Shown: positions 1-10,409 of the stretch, piece after piece
Position numbering within the stretch: position 1 is the first letter of the stretch
Layout of the letters: each line of letters begins with the position of its first letter
DNA from: Cytidiella melzeri
Lineage: Eukaryota > Basidiomycota > Agaricomycetes > Polyporales > Irpicaceae
Direction of reading: 5' to 3'
NCBI GenBank assembly: GCA_022592445.1
Contig: JABYQR010000409.1
Coordinates: 1-38,706 of the forward strand
DNA length: 38,706 nucleotides
Made by a program: the position numbers and the translations under genes
The notes under the pieces: model-generated
Database searches by the model: none
Seen by the model: the letters and a program-made list of their open reading frames with translations, nothing else
Told to the model about the DNA's origin: nothing

Positions 1-1410
1 AGAAGGTTGCAACTGAGCTGCAGCCCAGAGTTTTATAGATAAAAACAAGAGGTAAATTGCGAAAATTAAGGGCTAGTCAGGCCATCCATGACAGTTGGTA
101 GCAACCTCCAAGGTGGTTGTGTACACAATGGTAGGTCTTGTCGAGGTTTATGTCAGAAGCGGCTCTAATAGTCTGGAGCTGTGCTAGTTGTACTCCTGCA
201 TATGCTACAGCTTGCGATAAGGCTGCCACTTTCATGCCCATCAGGCCCCACTGAAGCAGAACAGTATGTTCGAGGATCTTGGTAGTATTGCGCTGTGTCC
301 CAAGGCTTGCAAGTTGGTCAGCCCCTTTGTTTCCTTCTGATCCAGAGTGGCCTTTTACCCACTCAAAAGTGATCAGTGCTGATTGCTTCTGTAGATGGCA
401 GGCTGCACTTCGGAATAGTTGTGCATTGTCAACACCAATCCATACATGGTCTCACCATTTAGTAAGGTGGGTTGTCAGTCTGTCAATAGCATATTGGGAG
501 TCGCTGATCATATGTAGGGGTCGGAATGGTGGGGAGAGAGCAGTAGCTTGTTGGATAGCCAGGATTTCACCAGCCTGGCTTGTTTGTATCTGTTTAAAGA
601 CACGTAGGGCCAGGGTTTGTGGGTCATTGTGTCTGTACCACACCCCGGCTCCAGCTCGAGCGTCAGCATCTCCGTTATGAGTACAGGACCTGTCAGTGTA
701 AACTATTAGAACGTCTTGTTGGTTGAGTGTGGGTGCCGGGGCTTGGAGTGCAGGCTCGCACAAGGTTATGGCAGGGTTTGAAAACACTCTAAGACCATCT
801 AATATGCAATCATCAGAGGCAATGCTTGGATTAAAAGTGAGTCTGAAACCTTCAATTTGGGCCTGGCAGTTCTTTTCTTTTCTATGCCATGTCAGGATTA
901 GATTATCTTTGGGCAGGGTATAGTGCGGGTTCCACTTGGGCTGGATAGGAGGCAAATAGCTGTTTGGTGACATTTTTCTGGTTTTGTACATCCTAGTTGT
1001 GTCTTGGTGTGGGTACGTTTGTGACATGGGCAGGATGGGTGGCCAGTATGGTTAGGTGCAGTATGAGTTTTAAGTAGGTCAGTCAAGTTGCCAACTGTGA
1101 ATACTGCATGCTTGTTAAGAAGGCATTTTCCAGCCACTGCAAAGATAAGACGACGTAGTGGCTCTTTGGCACCGACATGGTGCCATAGTGGCATAGGGTG
1201 TTTCATGTGTTCAGAAGGTTTTATTGCACTTAGGCGTGTGTTGTACTTGCTGGCAACACGGAGCATACATTTAAGATTGTCAGGTAACTTAGACTTGGGA
1301 TGTAGACTGGCACGCCATGTTTGGGTAAGGACCATGTCCTGTTCATCTGTTTGGATACACTGGTCAGTTACAAGGGTATTTTGTGCAATCAGATGGTCTC
1401 CAATTTAGGT
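1..1410 (-). pseudogene. Degenerate LINE-type retroelement fragment, RNase H end
   Basis: Two overlapping reading frames on the minus strand encode the 3' part of a non-LTR retroelement polyprotein. The upstream frame (about 1335-950) holds a Cys/His segment (CPCHK...CTKPEKCH) resembling a zinc knuckle after the reverse transcriptase. The downstream frame (about 1027-452) opens an RNase H domain with YTDRSC, AGEILAIQQ and SDSQYAID. The domain closes in another frame near 450-300 with EWVKGHSG and a final GADQLA. The catalytic D, E, D and D are all visible, but the normally conserved Gly after the first Asp is Arg. Frame changes near 950 and 450 make it a broken copy. It runs off the left edge of the window, and no reverse transcriptase catalytic core lies inside, so it is truncated at its 5' side near 1410. 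The family assignment (Agaricomycete LINE) is inferred from motif order. Confidence 0.8.
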
Positions 1411-2291
1411 CCACATTGTTGCCGAGAGACTGCTGCTATGCTGATAACCCTAACAAGGGAGTGAAGTGGATATGGAATGGGGGTACATCTCCAACAACGA
1501 CAACAAGGTCAAAGTCAATGATGAGCAGGCAAGCATGCACTAAGGCCGGATACTAGCAGTGAAAATGACAGAGTTAATAGGGTATAATACTAAGCTACAT
1601 GCAGTAACTCACCTAGCAGTGCAAATGACAGAGAGGTCAAGATGCAGAGCTAGGAAGAGTAAGGTCTACTACATATGCTGTGTCTGGATGGTCTGTGCGC
1701 AAGTTCCCACACTAGGGACTGGAGTAACTGTGGGGCTGGAGTAACAATAGAACAATAATGGACCAGGGTAACTATCAGGGACCAGGGTACATAGAAAAAT
1801 AGAACAATAGAACAAGAACAATAGAACAGTAAGAACTAGGGGAATCCCTGGGAAATGACACTTGTAATAAGCCAGGGACCACAGGAGTGTAAGGAAATTG
1901 GCCAGATACGCAGGGGCAGAGGGGGGATGCTCACAGTCAAGAATGAATGTGGGGGAAGTAGATTGTGAGGCATTGTGAGTTACAATGAGAGACTCAGAGG
2001 CATCTAGATGACAAGGGTGCATGGCTAAGGCGTCTAGATGCCAATTTTTCTCCAAAGGCTGTGCTGTGCTCAAGAGATTGGATTGCACTCCCAGGAGGCT
2101 TCCAGATTCCGTTCAGATGAATCAAGGATGGGTGCCTGAGGACATCTCTGAATTTCTGAGATATACTGTGAAGGATGTTTTCAAACAGGCTTGTGGCTCA
2201 ATTTCTGTTGTGGTTAGGTTTAGCTGTGTGATATCAGAGTGAGCTTTAGCAGTGGGCCTGTTGATATTGCTCGCAAAGTAGGATAAATGTG
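1411..2291. other. Gene-poor DNA between LINE fragment and tRNA
   Basis: I see no convincing coding region here. The stretch contains low-complexity AT-rich sequence, with repeated short words such as ATAGAACAA between about 1745 and 1835 and two copies of a 21-nt word (annotated separately). It may be further decayed repeat sequence, but nothing in it identifies a family. Confidence 0.5.
1553..1633. repeat. Short direct repeat, two 21-nt copies
   Basis: The 21 nt at 1553-1573 recur at 1613-1633 with a single difference (core CTAGCAGTG, then AAATGACAGAG). The copies start 60 bp apart. They lie just outside the LINE fragment and may be a microsatellite-like duplication or an old target-site scar. 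The function is unknown. Confidence 0.6.
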
Positions 2292-2376
2292 TGCCCCATG
2301 GCTAAGTTGGTTAAAGCGTCCGACTGTTATCACGTGATTAATCGGAAGGTCGTGAGTTCGAGCCTCACTGGGGCAG
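2292..2376 (+). tRNA. tRNA-Asn (GUU) with 11-nt intron
   Basis: The cloverleaf is complete. The acceptor stem is TGCCCCA with TGGGGCA, followed by a G73 discriminator. The D arm begins at GCTAAGTTGG, the anticodon stem is TCCGA with TCGGA, and the T arm is GTGAG-TTCGAGC-CTCAC. The anticodon loop reads C-T-GTT-A, so the anticodon at 2326-2328 is GUU (Asn). Eleven extra bases at 2330-2340 (TCACGTGATTA) sit one base after the anticodon, the canonical position for a nuclear tRNA intron. Overall similarity to fungal tRNA-Asn is strong. The first pair is T-A instead of the G-C usual in tRNA-Asn. Pol III A and B boxes lie inside the gene. Confidence 0.93.
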
Positions 2377-2377
2377 G

Positions 2378-2382
2378 TTTTT
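2378..2382 (+). terminator. Pol III oligo-T terminator of tRNA-Asn
   Basis: A run of five T residues starts two bases after the discriminator base, as expected for RNA polymerase III termination. Confidence 0.8.
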
Positions 2383-2814
2383 GAATACTGTAATTTTACA
2401 AACAATTTTTCCACTCATTGTGAACGAGAAGCTTCTCGAACATCCACCTTGTAAATATTCATGCACCAGGGGGCTGCGTAGATGATGCACCCTGATTCAA
2501 ATCCCTCAGTGTTGTTGCATGCGGAATGACGGGAATTTGGACTGCTTGGCAGAAATGAATTTCGCTAGAGGTGAACTCAGGGCCGCAGTGCCCTAGGAAG
2601 AAAACTGAGAAAGTGACGGCATAAGTATACAATGATTACGAGCGAAGAGGGAACCCAACGACAATATCCGGAGCAGCTGTACAAATACAAGAATGAGAGA
2701 GTAGGTAGCAAAGATATGAAAATCAAATGCAAAACCCAAATCAATGAGCAAAGTGTACTAAATGGAAATCCAAAGTTGCGCAGCGGAAACCAGGAGGTTT
2801 GGTGGAAATGGAGA
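2383..2814. other. Intergenic, no gene seen
   Basis: The stretch between the tRNA and the adenylate kinase stop contains no supported gene. It must include the adenylate kinase 3' UTR at its right end. Confidence 0.5.
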
Positions 2815-3997
2815 TCAGTTCGAGATACCAGTCTCTGTTTTTTTCTGACGCGCGAGGACAGCGTCGCTCAAGCTATGCTTCCTCTTTTGTTCTCGTGTCT
2901 CTGGGCGAGGCTTGAGTGCTGAAAAAGCGCTGTTCAGGACATCTTCTAGTTGCGGCCATATCTCGTCCGACGTTGGACCCGTCAAAGTGACGAGCTGTGT
3001 CGTGCTTGAAGGCTGTGAGGCGTAGTAGGAGAGCAACGGTGAAGTCGCGGCGTAGTAGGTTTTAAGGCGGCGGGCAAATATTTCCTACAGAGTTGGGATG
3101 AGTAGGAGTGGTGGGAGACGAATGCAGGGTTACACACGGGATTGTCATCAGGTCGTTTCGCCAATGGTTCACCAGTCTCATCGTCAAGGCCAGAGACCTT
3201 TGGTCGGTTATATGACAAGTTGTATACACGCCCCGAAGGCAGATGCACCCAGCGGTCTGATATCCTGCCTAGAATGATATCGTCTGCTACGTCAATGTTC
3301 ACCACAAGACTGAGAGGCATATCTCGTTCACTAAATGTAAAGTCAGTTGTGATTGCTCATAGGAAGATCGATCCTGCGTACTGAAGGTGCTGGTCAAGAA
3401 GCTTGCCCTGACCCAGTGTTCGCGGGAAGCCATCTAGAATCCAATGCTGCGAGTAATGTCTTCAGCTAACATCGGCCATCGTATGCCGGCAAAAGGACGC
3501 ACTTTATTATGAAGTGAGTCTAGTTTACTCGTAACGACTTTGAGCATTATATCGTCGGGTATTAGCTCCCCTGCAGCGACAATTGTTTCGGCCATACGGC
3601 CGACCTCCGTTCTGTGCAGATTCTAAGATAAAGATTAAAGAAACCACAGGGATAGCAATACTCGCCTCTCCGCTATATGCTGCCTCAACAGATCCCCCGT
3701 CGAGAACGACAAGATGTCGTACTTCTTGACCAACCGCGAAGAGAGCGTCCCCTTTCCCGCACCCGGCTTCCCAAACATCAACATCCTCAGCACCTTCCCG
3801 TCTGCCGGAGCATTGTATGCAGCCCCAGCGTTGGCCGTCGACGCACGGCCTGTCTGAAGCGTGAAGGGCAACGCCTTTTGCGAGGTCGATGACCCCCCGA
3901 ACCACCGGAGCCCCTGAGTTCGTGCAACGTTGAGCTTGAGGCATTCATTCGCGCGCTGGGGCAAGGCGCGGAGAGTTGGGAAGACGGCGGCGGACAT
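2815..3997 (-). CDS. ADK2: Mitochondrial adenylate kinase (GTP:AMP phosphotransferase type)
   Basis: This nucleoside monophosphate kinase transfers phosphate from ATP or GTP to AMP, probably in the mitochondrial matrix. I read five exons: 3997-3666, 3611-3503, 3446-3382, 3330-3138 and 3084-2815 (969 nt, 322 aa). The P-loop GKPGAGKGT is near residues 76-84, and the NMP-binding SFSTGDLLR follows. HWILDGFPRT and the lid segment RWVHLPSGRVYN are of the ADK2/AK3 type, which lacks zinc cysteines. The N terminus is rich in Arg and Ala and poor in acids, which fits a mitochondrial presequence. I chose the ATG at 3997 because the sequence before it is a pyrimidine tract typical of a leader. An in-frame ATG at 4042 would add 15 hydrophobic residues. 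The first intron (3665-3612) uses a GC donor (AG|GCGAGT) instead of GT, and the frame demands it. The C-terminal tail of about 35 residues is longer than usual and basic. Confidence 0.92.
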
Positions 3998-4042
3998 GCA
4001 AAGGGAGAGGAGGAGGAGGATGAGAGAAAGGAGGCTGCGCAT

Positions 4043-4570
4043 GCAAAGCGAGCTCGAGTCCCCTTACGATGTCTCCCCAACGTAAATATCTCGTATGTCG
4101 TCTGACACCATCCACTTGCCCAGCGTAATTCGATAAGCGCGCAGCCTGGGATTGTCTTCGGCACGCGTTACACGACTGTTTCACTCGCAAACAGTGTGCA
4201 GGGATGTTCTCACAAAACTCAACAATATTAGCTACGAATGACACCGTGGACGACTACTAATACGTCGTAGCAGTAGCACAGCCGATTCAAGTTGTACTCA
4301 GTCATATTGACATGCGCCAGCGCCCTTGCTAGTAGCTCTAAACTCCGCATCACCCGCTGCTTGCGATACTAGATTCACCAAAAATCGATAAATCAGCGTA
4401 GAGTATGCACGCGATGCGCACTTGATTGGCTAAACGCATTGAATACTTCTAATACTTGCAGTCACAGCGTTAATATTTTCTCTTGCAATTATACAGCATT
4501 GCTACCGCAGCGCATACCTGTCCAAGCCGCGAATTAGAACTGTAAGAAAACTTCGGACGCAACTAAGAAC
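4043..4570. other. Intergenic region upstream of adenylate kinase
   Basis: No gene is visible. This DNA lies between the adenylate kinase start and the stop codon of the next minus-strand gene, so it should hold the adenylate kinase promoter and the methyltransferase 3' UTR. I recognised no specific site. Confidence 0.5.
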
Positions 4571-5592
4571 TTACATTTTCACCTCATACAATCCCACAGG
4601 GAACCCTTTCTGCACTTGCTCGTGCAGTAATGTCAGACCAGCACGCGCAAAAATATTCTTCCAAGCTAGGTCCGATCTGTGACACATTCCTTCAGCGAGG
4701 AACAGAAGTTTGGAAATCTGCGCGACTTACCGAGTAAGACTTGAGTCACTCTCATCAAAAATTGTTTCCGGCTGGCCGTCCTCAGTGTTCTCGCATACAT
4801 TTTCCTTGACGATTATAACGTTCTGCTCAGGGAACCTCAGAGCAGCGCGACATCGCATGAAGAATGCGACGAGGTCCTCGTCAGAAAGATGCCCGAGACA
4901 CCACTGGCACCAAATCACGTCGAACTTGGAGTCAACATCGTCGTCAGTAGGCTCGTACCCCACTCGGCCCAGCAACTCCATCGAAGATGCAGCGAGAGGT
5001 TGACTAGGGTCAAAGTCCTGCAAGGTTCCCTTGATAAACGTGACACTCTTCTCCTTGCTCTGGATACCCTTCCACCGACCATGCGATTTATCTTCCTTCA
5101 AAGACCCATTCTCGCTTTCGGTGCCGCGGCGGTACGCTTCGGCGACAAAATTTGAAGCGGGCTCGAGCAGGACAATGTCCTGAACGAGATGCAGGAGGAC
5201 GTCCGAGGTGACGCGACCGACGCCTGCGCCGACGTCGAGTGCACGGATGCGATGCTCCGGAATGACCGGCTGAAGTGGACGGATGACAGAGGGAACGGTG
5301 CATAGTGAGGGCAGAAGATACAGCAAGAATTGTCGTGAGCCCAACGAGTCGAATCGTGGTAAAGACTGTGATTTGACAAGTTAGTGGCAAGCACCCCCTC
5401 GATAAGTAAATCACTTACGCCTTCTCCAAAACCACCTACAGAAATTCTGGGTTATGTTGAGGCTGACGCAGCAGCGCAGTGGCGGGAAGGCTTACCAAGC
5501 ACCCCGTTGTAGCTCGCCGGTTGTGTTGTCCAGTACTGAATGCCGTCCTCGACATCTGGCACAGCAGATGCGGGTTGTCCTCCGCTCGACAT
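4571..5592 (-). CDS. Protein N-terminal (X-Pro-Lys) methyltransferase, NTMT1/Tae1 family
   Basis: This is an AdoMet-dependent methyltransferase of the family that methylates the alpha-amino group of proteins such as ribosomal subunits exposing X-Pro-Lys. Exons are 5592-5496, 5435-5419, 5365-4731 and 4676-4571 (855 nt, 284 aa). Family hallmarks appear in order: an N-terminal YW...PAS.NGVLGG..., SRQFL, motif I LDVGAGVGR near residue 81, the signature WCLGHLSDEDL, IIVKENV, and ESDSSLTRS before the final strand. An insert of roughly 50-60 residues between motif I and the WCQWCLGHL region, rich in Lys, Glu and Asp, makes it longer than the animal protein (about 220 aa). Exon 2 is a 17-nt microexon encoding the glycine-rich GGFGEG turn. 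The gene is divergent from CSM3, with about 270 bp between the two starts. Confidence 0.9.
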
Positions 5593-5797
5593 GATTTCTG
5601 CCAAGCCGTGGTTCGGTAGTGTCCAACCTGCAGCAGTCAGTAGAATGCCACAATGGGGTGTGCTTGAATGAAAAGTCTGTGACGGTTGAGGTTGAGGGAC
5701 AAGAAAAGTGTCAGTTGTGAATGGGATTACCGGCGCTAAAATGAGATGAGATCACAGACAGGGTAGATTGGCAAATAAACAGAGGTCAACAACGCGA

Positions 5798-5803
5798 ACG
5801 CGT
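5798..5803. promoter_or_regulatory. MluI cell-cycle box (ACGCGT) upstream of CSM3
   Basis: ACGCGT lies within the 8-bp palindrome AACGCGTT about 57 bp before the CSM3 start codon, with a second CGCG copy just 5' of it. In yeasts this element recruits the MBF complex to genes expressed at G1/S, which suits a replication-fork gene. Binding here is inferred. Confidence 0.45.
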
Positions 5804-5859
5804 TCCGCGACCAACTACTTGCAAGAGCACGCCCATCTCCAACTCACTTTCTGCTGGAC

Positions 5860-7344
5860 ATGTCAGTCTCTATTGACGATATCTGGAGCACGCCTCTAGA
5901 GAACACACCTCCACGAACGCGGAAGGACGTGCTGACAAGCGAGGCCATCGGTAACACTCCGTCACGACCTTCACCCGCGAAACGTCGTCGGACTACCTTG
6001 TTCTTGTCGTCTGACTCGGAGAATGACGCGCCCAGTACGTCCAAGGTCCCTTACCGGATACGCACCCCACCACCATCGGACAAGGATAAACAGAAATCAC
6101 TCGTCGACGCGCTGTTTGATGACTTGGACGGAGACGACGACGGCGGCGGATTCAAGGAACTCGCGCCCTCACTGAACATCGAGGCACTTCGTAAACAAGC
6201 CAGCCAGCGAAACGGCAGGGCCAGAATCCCGGCGTTAACTCCTCACCAAATATTGCCAAGTAGTTCACCAGAGCGAGATCTTGGGCCGGATGAGGTGGCA
6301 GGAGGGGTAAGTGGGAAGCAGCAGAATGGGAAGGAAAAGAAGAAGGACGACGAGGATGGGATGAAGAAAAGGAAACTCCTGGCGAAGCTGGACGAGGTTA
6401 GGCTGATTGGCGACGGCGGTTTCCCTGCGTTAATTAAACAGACGAAGGACTTCAAGCCAAGAGGCAAGGGACATGAGGTGCAACTTCCCTAGTACGAAAA
6501 GGTATCGCCATAGTTGACATCTCGGCTTGTAGCTTTCAGATCTCAACAGAGTCCTCGGCATATACCAGTTCTGGACACACAAGATGTATCCGAAAGGGAC
6601 ATTCCACGATAATGTCCAGAGGGTAGAGAAAATTTGTCATTCAAAACGTATGCATGTATGTCTTTGTAGCCCCCACTTCCTCTCTGCTCGATGTACCCTT
6701 ACTCAATTCTTCGCTACTAGAATTACCTCGGCATGTGGCGTGATGCCTCCAAGGGCTTGATCAACGGTCGAAAACCAGAAGACCTCCAAGCAGTAGGCGA
6801 CCCTTCAGATGACAGCGACAGTGATTTCGACCAGGACCAGGGACAGTCTGGTCCTTCTGCCCCTGCAGCTGACATCACACGATCCAGCTCACCTCCCACC
6901 CGACCTCCCTCATCCGCGTCCGAACGCCCGTCCTCAGCTGCTCCTGACGACGATGACTTTGACATCGACGCAATGATTCAGGAAGAGGAAGAACGACAGG
7001 CAGCACAAGCAGCACCATCCCGTCCTGTCTCGCACCCCCCTGCACCGACACAACCACAGCCAGACGAGGATCAAGATATGTGGGACCAATTTGACGACGA
7101 GGTAGTCACGCAGCCGCCGCCTCCTCCTTTGCGACGTGTGCAGCCTTCCATGGGAGATGACGTGGAAGATGAAGATATGTGGGACCTTGTGAGGGAAATT
7201 GAGGGAGACGCCACCGCTTCCAAAGGAGCACTTGCGCCTGTATCTGCCGCTCCGAGGGCATTTGTTGTTGAAACGGCTCTCTCAGGAGGTCAGCCACAGC
7301 AATCTGCTACGAATGAGGAAGGCTGGGACGAGATGTATCTGTAA
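5860..7344 (+). CDS. CSM3: Replication fork protection complex subunit Csm3/Swi3 (TIPIN homologue)
   Basis: This is the partner of Tof1/Swi1 (Timeless) in the complex that stabilises paused replication forks in the nucleus. Exons are 5860-6477, 6533-6655 and 6721-7344 (1365 nt, 454 aa). The Swi3 domain begins near residue 170 (LLAKLDEVRLIGDGGFPAL), continues with FKPRGKGHE, then after splicing DLNRVLGIYQFWTH and MYPKGTF. The last exon opens with NYLGMWRD. The N terminus is basic and Ser/Pro-rich, with a KRRRT stretch that could be a nuclear signal. The C-terminal tail is acidic, with recurring DxxDMWD segments and the end EEGWDEMYL. It is longer than animal TIPIN because of this tail. The start is the first ATG of the frame. 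Confidence 0.92.
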
Positions 7345-7753
7345 ATCTAGCATTCTACTCTATCGTCCGTGGCAGTCTTCCCTTTCCTACCACCTCAGTA
7401 TATACTAGTACTACTCGCCGTATCTTCATGCTCGATATATGCTTTGTCAGTTCGTGTATACCCGATGTCGTCACTTGATTGCTGCTATTTCCTTGCCATA
7501 TGAAAGGCACAGTCAGCCGTCGGCAATCTCACTTTAGGCTGACAGTGCCTTGCATACGGTACGAAAGTGTGATTTGTTGCCAGCATATTGCATTCACGTA
7601 TGTACAAGTCGAGTCCAGGTACTGTTTATTGTGATGATTTAGCTATGAATGACTCTACTCGACACTGGAGATTGTTCTGCATTTCTGAACACCAAAAGGC
7701 TCAGAGCATAGCCAGACAGCCTCCCAAGGAACCGTTGAACACCAAATAAACAA
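7345..7753. other. Convergent 3' region of CSM3 and the Rossmann protein
   Basis: This stretch lies between two stop codons facing each other and holds both 3' UTRs. No gene is visible. It contains one clear inverted repeat (annotated separately). Confidence 0.6.
7504..7551. repeat. 15-bp inverted repeat in a convergent intergenic region
   Basis: The arm at 7504-7518 (AAGGCACAGTCAGCC) pairs with 7537-7551 at 14 of 15 positions, leaving an 18-nt loop. It sits between convergent genes, so both transcripts could form the hairpin near their 3' ends. It could equally be the core of a small decayed transposon. Confidence 0.7.
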
Positions 7754-9234
7754 TCACCCACCCATCGCCTCAACCTCCCCATCCCGCCCCTTCTCCACCC
7801 ACCCAATCAATCTCCTCATCTCCTTCACGCCGACAACACCCCTCACATCCTCCCTCTCCCCATCCGCACATACACAGACCGCCTCCGCAACATGATCCAC
7901 ATGAACCGGCGGTATCTCCAGCGCGTTTGCCACCGAGTGCAGGGCAGACGGATGGACGGCCGTGGTCTCCAGACCGCTGGTCCTCGAACCACCACCACTA
8001 CCTCCAGCACCAGCCAGGGCACGGAGGATCTTGGACGGAGTGGGGAGGTTAGGGGGTGCGTTGGCGTGCACGGTTGCGGAGAAGTCTAGGAGGGCAGCTA
8101 CGGGAGACGTGAGAGGGCGGAAGTGAGGGTGGTAGATGAGACCTGTGATTGGCAGACAATGCAAAAATAAGACATGTATAAGTATATGAAGATCGTCAAT
8201 TGACACTGAGTAGAGAAAACTTCGTGTATGAAAGATTAAATGAATCGACACGCACTGGGACGGACGTAGACCCCTCTGTATGCTGGGTTGGTCGCTGTCA
8301 GGCGTGCGATGCCCTGCTCAGCTTCGCGTTTGGTGTCAATGTATCGCGGGGAGATGAAGGGTCGGAAGATGTCCTCCGCCGAGACATAAACGAACGGGCG
8401 AGGATGAGCCAATAGCGTTGATGAAACAGACGAGACGAATGCCTGGCAGACTTGTAACGCTGCGAAAACATTGGATAGGCTCAACGCATGAGTGCTAGGT
8501 ATGACAAGAGCATGATAGCAACGCGCTTACCTGCATCACGGTTCAATAGATCATAACCTGCGCCTTGTTCTGCAGGATCTCTGAGAGGATTGCTCTCCCC
8601 CGTCCCAAGAAAATTACTCGCGAGGGTGCCAAAGAGCTTGAACATGTCGCCTTCTTTCAGCGCAGCCTTGTAACTTGCATCTTCCAACAATGTCCCCAGT
8701 GTATGCACTACGGCAGTCGTCTCTGGCAGCAGGTGCGCGTAAGTCGACGGGTCGAGCGCGTCAGCTTTCTGCCAGGTGACCTATTGGATGGAAATCGAAC
8801 GCAGAGGGAGCGTGCGTCAGTCATGAGTGCAACCAGGTGTGTAGCAGGCAAGCCCACACTTTGGATGTCCAAGCAGGCGAGTGGCCTTTCGGTGTCATGT
8901 ACGGTCGACCAGATGAACTATGTGTTGCGACGTCAAAGAAACAGGCAGGTTCCACGCGTTTTGCAAGGAATATGAGTTGCGTTTATGAGGTGCCGCATAG
9001 ATGTAATGCAAGAAAGATTGAATACGTTGTATGAACAATGCAGAGGACAGTACCTTATGCTGGTCACCTGAAATCCCCGTGCGAGCGCAGCTTTACACAC
9101 TGCTGAGCCTACAAATGAACGAACGGTCTTGAGCCACCCGTGTTTCTCTCGTGGTGTAATTAGGACAGTGAGAAACACGCACCAACGAAGCCGTTACCAC
9201 CCACCACGAGTATCTTTCGTGCAACGGGCTCCAT
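7754..9234 (-). CDS. NAD(P)-binding Rossmann protein, Coq11/NDUFA9-like
   Basis: This is an atypical short-chain dehydrogenase/epimerase-fold protein. Exons are 9234-9183, 9108-9054, 8917-8860, 8780-8531, 8459-8256 and 8142-7754 (1008 nt, 335 aa). The dinucleotide-binding turn GGNGFVGSAVC spans the first splice junction near residues 11-21. It is followed by GFQVTSIS and, after splicing, SSGRPY...W. WQKADALDP and AVVHTLGTLLED resemble the fungal Coq11 (yeast YLR290C) and complex I NDUFA9 groups, mitochondrial proteins tied to coenzyme Q and complex I. The catalytic YxxxK is not convincing; YIDTKREAE may be its counterpart. A Gly/Ser-rich loop near residue 250 is probably disordered. The long third exon boundary (8917-8860) was found by frame and family pattern. 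The assignment to Coq11 rather than another subgroup is inference. Confidence 0.75.
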
Positions 9235-10409
9235 GTCGCGCCTTTGACCTTCACAAATTTGCAAAGTCCCCAGCCGCGTGATGTGTCTATGCTAGAGAGT
9301 CGGATTGCGTGAAGCTGTGAGGATTCAGAGCTTTGTTCGTTGGCCAAGTGGTGAGGATACAGGTACGTCGTGGTTCTTGGAAGGCTCAGTGCTCGAGCGC
9401 TCACTGCTGTGGCAAAACGTACTCACGGTCATCGACGCTCCTAAAAACAAAACAAGAAACACAAGACCAAAGTGATCATCCATATTTGTAAATTGTTTTG
9501 GAACAACCTCTCTTCACCACTACCATGCGGCCAGGGGTTCATGAATATACACATCTGCCAATATCTAGACACACTAAGCCACATTTGCTGTACATAGCTC
9601 ACATCAGTTCTCAAAAGACCCCCGATTTATCGTTGTTTCGAGAGAGAGAAAAAGACAAAACACAAAAATTGTGACGGGCGAGGCAGTTTGTGGCGAATGG
9701 TTTCGCCTGGATTGCAGGAGTGCGACGAGTTTAAGCTACATTTGCCAGATTTTCTGACAGGCACGGCATGGCATATGATAGGTGCACGGAGATGGATACT
9801 CCAAGTTTCAGGCTTGCGATTCGCGTTTCTAATTCTCGCGGCTGCGCCCTCAATTTCGTTAATGTCTGCTGACAGTTCAATAGGAGCGTTTCAACATAGC
9901 ACACATCACACAAAGCATCATCAGGTTTCAAAAAAGTAAGATTGAATTTGCACGACCGAGTGTCCATTCGAGTGAAGAGAGATACTAGCTATCTACAACA
10001 GAAGAATGAACAAGCCATTGAAGCGTGCTCGCCATAAGCCACAGGCTGTCAATGAAAACGAGAAAAGGGGAGAGGGGAAAGAGAATGACTTCACATAACA
10101 TTGATGAAACATAAAACAGGTGCCAATATCAATGGGATGCATAGCGTTGAAGCGATACGGCAGTCAGAGAGCATGATGGGGAATATGCCAATCACTAACC
10201 ACCGGGGTTTCGTTGAGTCTCGTAAAGCACATAACACTCCTTGATCGCCGCAGCACGCCGCAGCTATGCCCAAGGCACCAACAATCGCATGACAAGGGCT
10301 CGCCTTGATGACCTATAATGAAGAGAGACGGAAAGGCAGAGAGAGCGAGAATGGCTGAAAGCCAGTGGAAGGAAGAATGCCGCGGGTGACAAAAAGTCAA
10401 AGGAATGAC
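9235..10409. other. Intergenic region, about 1.2 kb, no gene seen
   Basis: Only short unsupported open frames occur. The left part should be the promoter of the Rossmann-protein gene, and the right end the 3' UTR of the beta-barrel gene. At about 9425-9445 the minus strand shows a T-rich tract with AG, then ATG and a GTGAGT donor, which could be an untranslated first exon, but I cannot support it further. Confidence 0.5.

Noticed and set aside
2632..2922. 96-codon frame ahead of the adenylate kinase stop
   Set aside because: It overlaps the adenylate kinase last exon on the opposite strand and has no domain signature.
9688..9967. Short open frames on both strands in the 9.2-10.4 kb gap
   Set aside because: Each under 85 codons, without family features or plausible splice partners.
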